23,523 nt of DNA, taken from Acetobacteraceae bacterium (GTDB taxonomy: Bacteria > Pseudomonadota > Alphaproteobacteria > Acetobacterales > Acetobacteraceae). The notes below the pieces were generated by a model, which saw only the letters and a program-made list of their open reading frames with translations, was not told the origin of the DNA and made no database searches. The stretch covers positions 1-23,523 of the forward strand of contig CANJSR010000017.1 in NCBI GenBank assembly GCA_947476855.1. Direction: 5' to 3'. A program made the translations under genes and the position numbers. Below, piece by piece: positions 1 through 8,500 of the stretch. Position 1 is the stretch's first letter. Each line of letters begins with the position of its first letter.

Positions 1-2
1 GG

Positions 3-710
3 GCGACCGATCACGTCGTCGGCGGCGTCCCGGTCCTGATGCCCGCGAACGGCCCGACCGCCGATATCGAGACCCTGCTGGACCGGCTGGACGGCATCAT
101 GCTGACCGGCAGCCGGTCAAACGTGCACCCGAGCTTCTATGACGGCCCGCCGCACGCGGAAGGCACGCATGAGGACACGGCCCGCGACAACATCACCCTG
201 CCGCTGATCCGCGCCGCCATCGCGCGCGGCGTGCCGGTCCTCGCCATCTGCCGCGGATTCCAGGAACTCAACGTCGCGCTGGGCGGTTCCCTGCACCAGC
301 GCCTGCAGGACCTGCCGGACCGGATAGACCATTCCACCCCGATGCAGCCGTCCTCCAAGGTCCGCCAGGGCAAGGCGCACGCCATCCGCGTGACCCCGGG
401 CGGCTGGCTGCACCAGCTTGCCGGGACGAACCAGATCGCCGTGAACTCCCTCCACAACCAGGGCATCGACCGCATCGCCCCCGGCCTGGTCGCCGAGGGC
501 ATCGCCCCGGATGGCACGATCGAGGCGGTGCGGGTCATCTCCACCCCGAGCCGCCCGGCGCCCGGGTTCGCCGTGGGCGTGCAGTGGCATCCCGAATACG
601 ACTGGCCCGCCGACAGCCTGTCGCGCGCGATCTTCGCACAGTTCGGCGACATGGTCCGCGCCTATGCGGAGGGTGTGCGCCTCGACGCGCTGGGTGTCGC
701 CGCCGACTGA
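3..710 (+). CDS. Gamma-glutamyl-gamma-aminobutyrate hydrolase family protein (PuuD-like, peptidase C26), 5' end cut by the window
   Basis: The frame is open from base 3, so the true start lies upstream; the first in-window ATG (39) is internal because the preceding codons (ATDHVVGGVPVL) read as family sequence. Numbering from that Met, the nucleophile motif AICRGFQELN puts Cys at 71, and VQWHPEYDW supplies His184 and Glu186, completing the Cys-His-Glu triad of class I glutamine-amidotransferase-like hydrolases. SRSNVHPSFYDG near residue 26 is also typical of PuuD-type proteins. Members hydrolyse gamma-glutamyl bonds, as in putrescine degradation in the cytosol. No other putrescine gene is visible, so the substrate is open. 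The stop is 42 nt before the FkbM gene on the same strand; cotranscription is possible. Confidence 0.85.
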   Translation, partial: ATDHVVGGVPVLMPANGPTADIETLLDRLDGIMLTGSRSNVHPSFYDGPPHAEGTHEDTARDNITLPLIRAAIARGVPVLAICRGFQELNVALGGSLHQRLQDLPDRIDHSTPMQPSSKVRQGKAHAIRVTPGGWLHQLAGTNQIAVNSLHNQGIDRIAPGLVAEGIAPDGTIEAVRVISTPSRPAPGFAVGVQWHPEYDWPADSLSRAIFAQFGDMVRAYAEGVRLDALGVAAD

Positions 711-752
711 CGGCGGACCCCGCCACGATCCACGCATGCCAGGGACCTCCGC

Positions 753-1580
753 ATGGCCTATCCTCCGCGTACCCTGGCCTTCATCCTCGCCGCCACCGAC
801 CAGGGCGCGATGATCCTCAATCGTTTCGACTTCCACATCCCCTCCCCCGGCAACCTCTATGGCGTCGGCGGGACGATGCTGCGCCAGGGCACCTATGACC
901 AAATGGAGGCCGAACAGGGCGCGCGCATCCTCCAGCTTCGCCGGAAATACCATGGCGATGGCGTGGTCGCGCTGGATTGCGGCGCCAATATCGGCGTCTT
1001 CACCCTGGAATGGGCCAGGACCATGACCGGCTGGGGCCAGGTCGTGGCGATCGAGGCGCAGGAGCGTGTCTTCTACGCCCTCGCCGGGAACATCGCCCTG
1101 TCGAACTGCTTCAACGCCCGCGCCATCCACGCCGCCGTCACGTCGGAGGTCGGCACGCTCCGCATCCCCGAACTGAACCACACGGCACCTGCCTCCTTCG
1201 GCAGCCTGGAACTGCGGCCCGGCCCGAACGTGGAACAGATCGGCCAGGCGATCGATCACTCGGAGGCCCGCACCGCTGTGGTGCGCGCCATCACGATCGA
1301 CAGCCTGGACCTGCCGCGGCTCGACCTGCTGAAGATCGACGTGGAACGGATGGAGCTGGAGGTGCTGGCCGGCGCCGCCCGCACCATCGGCCGCTGCCTG
1401 CCGGTGATCATCGTGGAGCGGCTGAAGACCCCGGCCGCCGACCTCGACAGCGTGCTCGCCTCGCACGGCTACCAGCGCTACGCGTTCGGGCTGAACATCG
1501 TCGCCGTCCACCCGAGCGACGGGGTCGCGACCCATATCACGAGCCAGCCGAACGCTGATCCGAGCGCGCAATCCGCCTGA
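753..1580 (+). CDS. FkbM family SAM-dependent methyltransferase
   Basis: The 275-residue protein has the SAM-binding glycine motif ALDCGANIGVFT at residues 73-84, an acidic strand end VVAIEAQ near 97-103, and the FkbM signature LLKIDVERMELEVLAGA around 192-208, where the usual DVEGxE reads DVERME. FkbM proteins O-methylate sugars or polyketide hydroxyls and are frequent in surface-polysaccharide loci. An AGGGA at 741-745, 7 nt before the ATG, supports this start. The gene ends 4 nt before a GT22-type glycosyltransferase, so the two are probably translated from one mRNA, and methylation of a glycan or glycolipid is a reasonable inference. No signal peptide is evident; a cytosolic enzyme is expected. 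The family is confident, the substrate unknown. Confidence 0.85.
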   Translation: MAYPPRTLAFILAATDQGAMILNRFDFHIPSPGNLYGVGGTMLRQGTYDQMEAEQGARILQLRRKYHGDGVVALDCGANIGVFTLEWARTMTGWGQVVAIEAQERVFYALAGNIALSNCFNARAIHAAVTSEVGTLRIPELNHTAPASFGSLELRPGPNVEQIGQAIDHSEARTAVVRAITIDSLDLPRLDLLKIDVERMELEVLAGAARTIGRCLPVIIVERLKTPAADLDSVLASHGYQRYAFGLNIVAVHPSDGVATHITSQPNADPSAQSA

Positions 1581-1584
1581 TCGG

Positions 1585-3033
1585 ATGACCACGCGCGCGC
1601 TCTGCCTGGCCGGCGTCCTGCTGCTGGCGCTGGCTGTCCGGCTGGGCGCGATGCTGACCCAGACCTATGTCATCTTCGCCGATGAGACGTTCCAGTACCT
1701 GGAACAGGGCCATCGGCTGGCCTTCGGCGACGGGATCGTGCCGTGGGAGTATCACGACGGCATCCGATCCTGGCTGCTGCCCGGGCTGCTGGCCGGCCTG
1801 ATGCGGGTCGGTGTCCTGCTGGGCGACGGCCCGCAGGCCTATCTGACCCTGATCCGCTCCGCCTGCGTCCTGCTGTCCCTGAGCGTCGTCTGGGTCGGCT
1901 TCCGCATGGCCGAACGCAGGGATGGGCTGGGTTCGGCGGTCCTCGCCGGCGGGTTCTGCGCGCTTTGGTTCGACCTGGTCTGGTTCTCCCCCGCCGTGCT
2001 GACCGAGATGATCGCGGCGCATCTGGTCATCCTGGCGATCGGTCTGGGGGATGAACGGGCCGAACCGTCGCAGCGAGCCTTGCTGGCCGCCGGAGCCTGC
2101 CTCGGGCTGGCAGCCTGCCTGCGGTATCAGTACGGGCCGGCGATGGCCGCGATCGCGCTGTGGCAGTATCGGCTGCGTTGGGCGCGCTGGCGGCCCGTGC
2201 TGGCCGGCGGGGTTCCGGTCGCGCTGATCGCCGGCGGGCTGCTGGACTGGATCACCTGGGGGGCGCCGTTCCAGTCCACCTGGCTGCATTTCCTGCGCAA
2301 CACGGCCGACGGCGTGGGATCGGCGATGGGCGTCGACCCGGCCACCTACTACCTGTCCTATCTGGACGTGGCACTCTGGCCGATGCCGCTTCTCCTGCTG
2401 CTGGCCGTGCTGGGCGCGACGCGGGCACCGGTCCTGGGGCTCGCCGCGCTGGCGACCCTGCTGGTCCACACGGCCGTGCCGCACAAGGAAGTCCGGTTCA
2501 TCTATCTCACCCTCACCGCCGCCCCCATCCTGATCGCGCTCGGCGTCGCGGCACTGCTGGAGCGCTTCGGGCAACGCCGCCCCGCCTGGATCGCCGTCCT
2601 GCTGCTGGGCTGGGCGGGCCTGTCCTGGCATGGCGCCACGGGCCCCGCCCTCGCGGGACGCTGGTCGTTCAACCGCCCGTCCATCGACGCCTTCCTCGCG
2701 GCCAGCCGCCTGCCCGACCTGTGCGGCCTGGCGGTGCGGGACATGCGGCTGATCGACAGCGGCGGCCAAGCCTATCTGCATCGGGACGTGCCGCTGTTCT
2801 TCTCGGATTCGGCATCGGAGATCAGCCTGCCCGACAGCCGGGTGACGCTGCGCTTTTCCTATCAGCGTCACGGCAGGCAGGAACCGATCCGGCCGATCCC
2901 GGACCAGGGCGGCTACAACGCGATGATCGCCCGGAACGATCCCGGGATGCCCAGGATCGCCTGCTTCGGCGCCGAGGCCCCAGAGCAGGCGCCCTTGTGC
3001 CTGTTCCACGACCCGGGCCGGCGCTGCGAGTGA
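1585..3033 (+). CDS. GT22-like integral membrane mannosyltransferase (ALG9/PIG-B type)
   Basis: This 482-residue protein has many hydrophobic segments: residues 5-25, and several through 85-310 and 310-345. Two GT22 hallmarks are visible: an acidic pair in the first non-cytoplasmic loop (FADETFQYLE, Asp33-Glu34, followed by YHDGIRSWLLPG) and HKEVRF at 300-305, the family's HKE-x-RF motif. Eukaryotic relatives (ALG9, ALG12, PIG-B) transfer mannose from dolichyl-phosphate mannose to lipid-linked or GPI glycans; bacterial members are less studied and would use polyprenyl-phosphate sugars. The C-terminal ~130 residues are soluble, probably periplasmic. The start lies 4 nt after the FkbM stop with only a weak ribosome-binding site, suggesting coupling. 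It probably builds a lipid-linked or exported glycan; donor and acceptor cannot be read from sequence. Confidence 0.8.
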   Translation: MTTRALCLAGVLLLALAVRLGAMLTQTYVIFADETFQYLEQGHRLAFGDGIVPWEYHDGIRSWLLPGLLAGLMRVGVLLGDGPQAYLTLIRSACVLLSLSVVWVGFRMAERRDGLGSAVLAGGFCALWFDLVWFSPAVLTEMIAAHLVILAIGLGDERAEPSQRALLAAGACLGLAACLRYQYGPAMAAIALWQYRLRWARWRPVLAGGVPVALIAGGLLDWITWGAPFQSTWLHFLRNTADGVGSAMGVDPATYYLSYLDVALWPMPLLLLLAVLGATRAPVLGLAALATLLVHTAVPHKEVRFIYLTLTAAPILIALGVAALLERFGQRRPAWIAVLLLGWAGLSWHGATGPALAGRWSFNRPSIDAFLAASRLPDLCGLAVRDMRLIDSGGQAYLHRDVPLFFSDSASEISLPDSRVTLRFSYQRHGRQEPIRPIPDQGGYNAMIARNDPGMPRIACFGAEAPEQAPLCLFHDPGRRCE

Positions 3034-3125
3034 TACCAGGCGGCTTCGAGGTTGCCCCTTGTCGTGGCCACCTCGTCATGGTGGCACCGTTCGGAGGGTC
3101 AACGGTTATGCCGGCTGGAAACAAA

Positions 3126-3149
3126 CCAGCCGCCCTCGCGGACGGCTGG
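3126..3149 (-). terminator. Intrinsic terminator of the SDR gene (convergent junction)
   Basis: A 7-bp perfect stem (CCAGCCG at 3126-3132 with CGGCTGG at 3143-3149) and 10-nt loop sits 13 nt past the SDR stop. Read on the minus strand it is followed by TTTGTTT, a fair U-tract. The plus-strand GT22 gene ends about 90 nt away and may share it. Confidence 0.6.
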
Positions 3150-3162
3150 CAAGGGTCGTCGA

Positions 3163-3909
3163 TCAGCCTCGGCCGATGAACGGCATCTTGGTCGCCATGA
3201 TGGTCACGAACTGCACGTTCGATTCCAGCGGCAGGTTGGACATGAACAGGATCTGCTGGCCGACATGGTTGACGTCGAACCGCGGCTCCTGCGCCATCTG
3301 GCCATAGGGCTGCAACTGCCCGTTGGTCGAACGCGCGGTCATCGGCGTCGCGGCGTTGCCGATGTCGATCTGGCAGGAGCAGATGTCATACTGCCGCCCG
3401 TCCAGCGCGATCGACTTGGTCAGGCCGGTGACGCCATGCTTGGTCGAGGTATAGGCGACCGAGCCCGGCCGCGGCACATGGGCCGAAATCGAGCCGTTGT
3501 TGATGATCCGCCCGCCCTGCGGCGACTGGTCCCGCATGATCCGGAACGCCTGGTTGGCGCACTGGAACATCGCGTCGAGGTTGACCGAGACGACCCGGCG
3601 CCATTGCTCCCACGTGAAGTCACCGAAATTGGTCGTGGGGACGTTGCCGCCGGCGTTGTTGAACAGCATGTCGACGCGGCCGTAGGTCTCCTTCACCTTG
3701 GCGAACAGGGCGACGACCTGGTCGGGATCAGCGACATCGGTCGGCACGATCAGGGAACGGCCGCCCGTGGCCATGCCGGCGGTTTCCTCCAGCGCGTCCT
3801 TGCGGCGCCCGGCCAGCGCGACCGACCAGCCATCGCCCATCAGCGCCAGCGCCGAAGCCCGTCCGATGCCGCTGCCGGCGCCCGTGATAACCGCGATACG
3901 GTCTGCCAT
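3163..3909 (-). CDS. Classical short-chain dehydrogenase/reductase (SDR)
   Basis: Read from the ATG at 3909 the protein has 248 residues. It shows the Rossmann motif TGAGSGIG (9-16), NNAG (84-87), Asn110 in SVNLD, catalytic Ser140 in NNGS and the YTSTK pair Tyr153/Lys157, so the Asn-Ser-Tyr-Lys tetrad is complete. The ARG-ARG (residues 35-36, in AGRRKD) after the second strand suggests NADP preference. A longer frame begins at 3945, but GGGAGGAAG at 3915-3923, 8 nt before ATG 3909, and the exact N-terminal match to the SDR start favour the shorter form. The C-terminal segment (residues ~178-240) is unusually rich in Gln, Asn and Met for an SDR; substrate unknown. The patatin gene lies 97 nt upstream on the same strand with a hairpin between. 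Confidence 0.9.
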   Translation of the reverse strand: MADRIAVITGAGSGIGRASALALMGDGWSVALAGRRKDALEETAGMATGGRSLIVPTDVADPDQVVALFAKVKETYGRVDMLFNNAGGNVPTTNFGDFTWEQWRRVVSVNLDAMFQCANQAFRIMRDQSPQGGRIINNGSISAHVPRPGSVAYTSTKHGVTGLTKSIALDGRQYDICSCQIDIGNAATPMTARSTNGQLQPYGQMAQEPRFDVNHVGQQILFMSNLPLESNVQFVTIMATKMPFIGRG

Positions 3910-3916
3910 GTGTTCT

Positions 3917-3923
3917 TCCTCCC
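3917..3923 (-). promoter_or_regulatory. Shine-Dalgarno that sets the SDR start
   Basis: GGGAGGA on the minus strand lies 7-8 nt before the ATG at 3909 and inside the longer upstream frame, which argues for initiation at 3909. Confidence 0.75.
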
Positions 3924-3988
3924 GCCTTGGGTGTTGGTCCGTCATGATGGACCGGGCGGGCCATTCGGAAAAGTGGGGAGGAGCATAC

Positions 3989-4016
3989 CCCGGCGCTTCA
4001 CCCGCCTAGCGCCGGG
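3989..4016 (-). terminator. Hairpin overlapping the patatin stop codon
   Basis: CCCGGCGCT (3989-3997) pairs perfectly with AGCGCCGGG (4008-4016) around a 10-nt loop. The upstream arm on the minus strand includes the last base of the TAG stop (4006-4008) and the codons before it. Only scattered U residues follow, so termination may be partial and leave some read-through into the SDR gene. Confidence 0.5.
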
Positions 4017-5454
4017 CAACCGCCCGCACCGGCCTGGGCTTCAGCGCCGCGATCACGCCTTGCAGTTGGCTGGACTCGCGCACCGCTTTCGCCCCCGCCG
4101 CGACCAGGGCGTCGACGTCGTCCGGTGCCAGGGTCAGGCCCGTCGGGATGGCCAACAGCTTGTCCTTCTCCGGCCCCGCCGGCAATCCGGCCAGGGAGAC
4201 GTGGATCAGCTCCGCCGTCACGTCATCGCAGGCCGCGCCATCGATGATCCGGGCCGTCGCGCAGCGAGTCTGGCGCAGATTGGCCTGCACGTCCTGCAAC
4301 TGCCGGGTCACCGCGCTCATCGTCTCGAAGTTATAGCGATCGATCTGCGCCCCGCTGACCAAGCCCAGCAGGGAGAACACCCCGCCGACATACCGCGCTC
4401 GGGCGACCGAGGTATCCTGCGCCCCTTCCCCGTCGATCGAGATCACGACGATCCGGCGCAACCGATCATAGCCCTGGGAGCGAATGAAGGTCGGCGCGGC
4501 GGTCATCGCCTGCATCTGCCCGCCGACGATCCGCAGACCCAGATTGTCGGTGATCCCGCCATCGGCGAGATGGACGTACTTGGTTTCCTCGGGATCAAGG
4601 TAGCGGCCGAGCACACGGGCCTGTTCGCCGAGGCGGGAGAGCGGGTCCTGGAGGTCCTTGGCCGGGATGGCGCGCAGCCAGGCGGGCGTCCGCGTGCCGC
4701 AGGCGGCGCGGTGGTTGGTTAGGGTGACCGGGGAAAACAGGCCGGGAAAACCGTTGGAGGCCGCGACGGCGCGCGAGAGCGGCAGGGCTTCCAGGTCCGA
4801 GCAGATCAGGTCGAAGTATTCTTGCGTGAAGGCAAAGGGCTGGCCGTAGCTGATATCGGTGGCGCCCAGCGCGATCATCGGCCGGCCGAGCTTCGTCATA
4901 TCCTTGTAGGTTGCGCCATGGAACATGGTCTGGTCGTAGACGCGTTCCATGAAGTCGTTCGTGCCCACCGCGGGATCGCTGATCCAGGTCCAGTTCCAGG
5001 GCAGCAGATAGATGCCGAAGATGTAGGAGTTCGTGTCGCGGTAGAGGAAATCCTGCTCGTACCGGCCAAAGGCGGCGTCACGGTGCAGGCCGTAGTAGGC
5101 GGCCGTGAAGCTGCCGCCGGAGATGCCGGTGATCACGGCGACCTGGCTCAGGAAGGATGAGGGGCCGGAGGGGCCGGGCGCCTGCATGTCCCGCATTGCC
5201 TGCAGGGCGCCATAGCTGAACGCGGCGGATCGCTTGCCTCCGCCCGACATGGCCAGGACGATCAGGCGGTCATCGGGGTCGGACGGCCTGGACAGCGTGC
5301 CGTACCGGTAGCCGCCCGAGGAAATGGTTTCGCTGCCGGGCGGCATGATCCGCGCCTCGGGCAACGGGGTCGAATCGGGCACGACCATGGAGGCACAACC
5401 AGAAACCGAAACAGCCAGGGCCGCCGCCCGGGTCAACCGACGCCAATCCCACAT
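4006..5454 (-). CDS. Patatin-like phospholipase, predicted lipoprotein
   Basis: From the ATG at 5454 the protein has 482 residues. It begins with a short signal peptide ending in the lipobox VSGC (17-20), so Cys20 should be lipidated. The patatin core follows: oxyanion-loop SGGGKRSAAF (70-79), nucleophile elbow GISGG (110-114, Ser112) and the dyad aspartate in LADGG (Asp298). Patatins are Ser-Asp acyl hydrolases acting on phospholipids or other lipid esters. The central WNWTW stretch (~153-157) may touch membrane. The frame extends to 5787 upstream, but that part overlaps the end of the autotransporter and lacks protein-like composition; GGGGA 8 nt before ATG 5454 and the signal peptide fix the start. 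It lies 122 nt downstream of the autotransporter on the same strand. Envelope location is inferred; substrate is unknown. Confidence 0.88.
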   Translation of the reverse strand: MWDWRRLTRAAALAVSVSGCASMVVPDSTPLPEARIMPPGSETISSGGYRYGTLSRPSDPDDRLIVLAMSGGGKRSAAFSYGALQAMRDMQAPGPSGPSSFLSQVAVITGISGGSFTAAYYGLHRDAAFGRYEQDFLYRDTNSYIFGIYLLPWNWTWISDPAVGTNDFMERVYDQTMFHGATYKDMTKLGRPMIALGATDISYGQPFAFTQEYFDLICSDLEALPLSRAVAASNGFPGLFSPVTLTNHRAACGTRTPAWLRAIPAKDLQDPLSRLGEQARVLGRYLDPEETKYVHLADGGITDNLGLRIVGGQMQAMTAAPTFIRSQGYDRLRRIVVISIDGEGAQDTSVARARYVGGVFSLLGLVSGAQIDRYNFETMSAVTRQLQDVQANLRQTRCATARIIDGAACDDVTAELIHVSLAGLPAGPEKDKLLAIPTGLTLAPDDVDALVAAGAKAVRESSQLQGVIAALKPRPVRAVARR

Positions 5455-5576
5455 CACCCTGATCCCCGGTTGCGTGATGGGCGCGCGGCTTGTCCGATCG
5501 CCTCCGCCACGGCGTCGAAACCATAATGGCAACCGGCCGACGCGGCAACGCGGCGCTCGGCTGCGATTGTCTGGAT

Positions 5577-8500
5577 TCAGAATTTCAGCGACATGACCAG
5601 GGACCCGCCATGAGCGGTCAGGTTGCCGCCATACTCGCCTTCGTACATCAGGCGGACATCCAGCATCCCCCCGGTATAGAGCTGCACGCCCGCCGACACC
5701 CGGCCGACGATCCGGTCGATCGGCACCGCGGTCGAGAAACCGCCAACCCCGGCGGGCGCGCTGACCAGCCGTCCGGTCTGCTGCCACTGGTCGGTGCTCA
5801 GCACGCTCACGCCCGCGCTGACAAAGGGGCGCAGCGTCATGGAATCGTCCAGCGCGATCCGGCCGCCGACCTCCAGCATCGGGGTCAGCATGGCGGTCGT
5901 CTGCGAGGCGCTGTTCACCGAGAGATTGAGCACGCCGCCCCCGCTTTCCCGGTAGGCGCCGGTGCGGACATGGATCGTGCTGAGGCTGAGGGTCGGGCGC
6001 AGGTAGAACTCTTCCCGCCCGATCGTGTAGCTCGCGCGCAGCAGCAGCCCGAGATTGGCGGTGTCGGGATTGCCCTTGGCGACGGCGCCGAAGCCGGGCA
6101 GCGTGATGACGCGGGAGGTATCGAACTGTCCCGCCCCGCCAAAGGCCGCGGCGCCGAACAGCCAGGGCCCGGTCTGGTATTTCACCGTCAGGGCCGCGAA
6201 ACCCGCCTGGCCCTTGCCGGAATTGAGCTGGTCCTCACTCGACAGGCGGCTGCTTTCGTAGGCCAGCGACCCGCCGACAAACCAGCCCGCGCCGACCGCC
6301 TGCTGGCCGCCGATCTGCCAGGTTGAGGAGCTCAGCCGGTAGCTGGTCACGCCGTTGCCGCTGTCCTGGCCGGCGGTGCGGCCGGTGATCCGCAGCCAGG
6401 CGCAGGAGCCTTCGGTGAGCATCGCCGTAGTGCCCTGGAACTCGGGGCAACTCAGGGTGGCGTTGGCGAAGTTCTGGGCCGCGGCCATGCCACGCGCGCC
6501 GGGGGCGAAGGTGGAATCGGGCGACAGTTGCCGCAGTTGCGCCGCGTAGGCGGTCGCGCCCCCCGCATCGGCGGTATTGCCCAGCAGGGCGAACAGCGGG
6601 GCGAGCGCGGCGTTCCCGCCCGCGTCCCAGGCGGCCTGCAGGTGGTTCGCCGCGGCCGTCCGGCTCTCGGGCAGGTTGTAGCCCGGGGGAGTGAAATCGG
6701 CCCCCGTCGCGGTGACCGAGAAGGTATTGGCCGAACGGGTCACGCCGTAGCTGAACAGGGCCGATGGCTCCCCGGTCAGGCCGCCGGAGACCGTGCCGGT
6801 CACACTGAAGACCGGCAGGGCGATGTTCGGCAGGACGGTGGTCAGGACGGGCCGGATGCGGCCGGCCAGGGCGGCGTCGCCCTGGATCGTCAGGACATCG
6901 TTCCGCCGGCCGGAGAAATCCGCGTCGAAGGCCAGGATGCCCGACGCGGTCTGGGACAGGTTGCCGGTGATCGTGCCCGCGCTGAACGCGCCGCTCCGCC
7001 CGACCGCCAGGACGCCGGCGTTGACGACATTGGCCGTACTGGCGATCACGCCGTTGTAGTTGCCGTTGTTGGTGACCGTGCCGGTGCCGGCGCCGCCGTT
7101 CAGGTGAACGTCTCCGGTCAGGGTGCCGTTGTTGGTCACGTTCAGCGTGGCGACGCCGCTGTAGTTGATCGCCAGGCCCGACAACGCGGAGACACTGCCG
7201 GTCGACCCGATGGTCACGTTGTTCGCGGTCGTGCCGCTGTCGACCCAGATGCCGAAGCCGTTCGACCCAGCGCCGCCGCTGAGCGCGCCGTTGACGGTGA
7301 TGTCGACGAAGTTGTTGTTGGACCCGCCGCCCGTCGTCAGCCCGGAGGACTGTGCGAAGATGCCGACGGCGTTGGCGCCGGACGTGGTGATCGACCCGCC
7401 CGACAGGGTGATCCGCAGCGCGCCCGCCGATCCGTTGGCACTGGCGCTACCCGTGGTGCCGACAAACAGCGTATTGCCGGAGGCCAGCAGGCCGCCGCCG
7501 CCGCCGATCGACTGCGCCAGGATACCGAAGGCGCCGGCCCCCGACGTGTTGATCGTGCCGTCGACGTTGATCGTCACCTGCCCGCCCACGCCATTCCCGG
7601 TGCCGCTGCCGGAGGCCCGCTGCACCGTCATCGTCTGGGTGGGGAAGCCGGATATGCCGCCGCCACCGCCGATCGACTGGGCGACGATCGCGTGGGAGCC
7701 TCCGCCCGTGGTCGTGATCCGGCTGCCGGCGGACAGCGTGAGGTTCACGTCCTGCCCCCAGCTATCGCCGGTCGGGGAGCCCTGCGCGCCCAACGTGTTG
7801 GTGACATTCGTATTGTTCGGCGCGGTGAAGCCGAAGCCGCCGCCGCCGCCGATGCTCTGCGCCAGGATGCCATAGGCATTCTGGCCCGAGGTCGCGATCG
7901 TCAGCACCGCCGGCACCGTCTGGGTGCTCGACAGGCCGATCGTGACCGGTCCGCCGGTTCCCGATGATCCGCTGTTGCCGCCGACATTCAGGTTCACCTG
8001 CCCGGTGATCGGCCCAAGCTCATCGCTGAGGCTGCTGCCCGTGCCGCCGGTGCCGCCGCCGCCGCCGATCGATTGCACGATGATGGCCGCCGCCGCGTCG
8101 CCCAGCGTGGTGACCGATCCCGTGCCGGTCAGGTTGACCGCGCCGCCATTGCCGGCCGATCCGCCGCCGCCCGCATAGCCGCCGCCGATGGACATGCCGG
8201 GGAAGGTCGTGCCGTCCAAAGTGGTCGAACCCGGGGAGCCATCAGCTCCATGCCCGCCGCCGCCGCCAACGCTCTGCGCCAGCAGGCCGAAGGCGCCATA
8301 GCCATAGGTGTTGCTCGCCCCCGTCGAGGGATCGGTGACGGTCTGGCCGGTGGAGATCGTGCTGCCGGCGTTCAGCGAGACCGTGACCGTGCCTCCGTTG
8401 CCGCCCGCCCCGCCCGAGCCGCCGATCGCGAAGTTCAGCGCCGCGATCGCGCCCGCCGTGTTGGACACCGAGGTGCCGCCCTTGCCGCCGCCGCCGCCGA

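Noticed and set aside
117..3009. Long minus-strand open frames (117-1592 and 1537-3009) opposite the puuD-, fkbM- and GT22-like genes
   Set aside because: Their composition (Gly/Arg/Asp/Gln with no domain) is typical of antisense frames in high-GC coding DNA; the plus-strand frames carry clear family motifs.
3052..4722. Plus-strand frame of 556 codons opposite the SDR and patatin genes
   Set aside because: No family motif, Arg/His-rich composition; the minus strand encodes complete SDR and patatin catalytic motifs.
5455..5787. N-terminal extension of the patatin gene into the autotransporter 3' end
   Set aside because: A lipoprotein signal peptide starts exactly at ATG 5454, and the extension reads as an out-of-frame copy of the barrel sequence.
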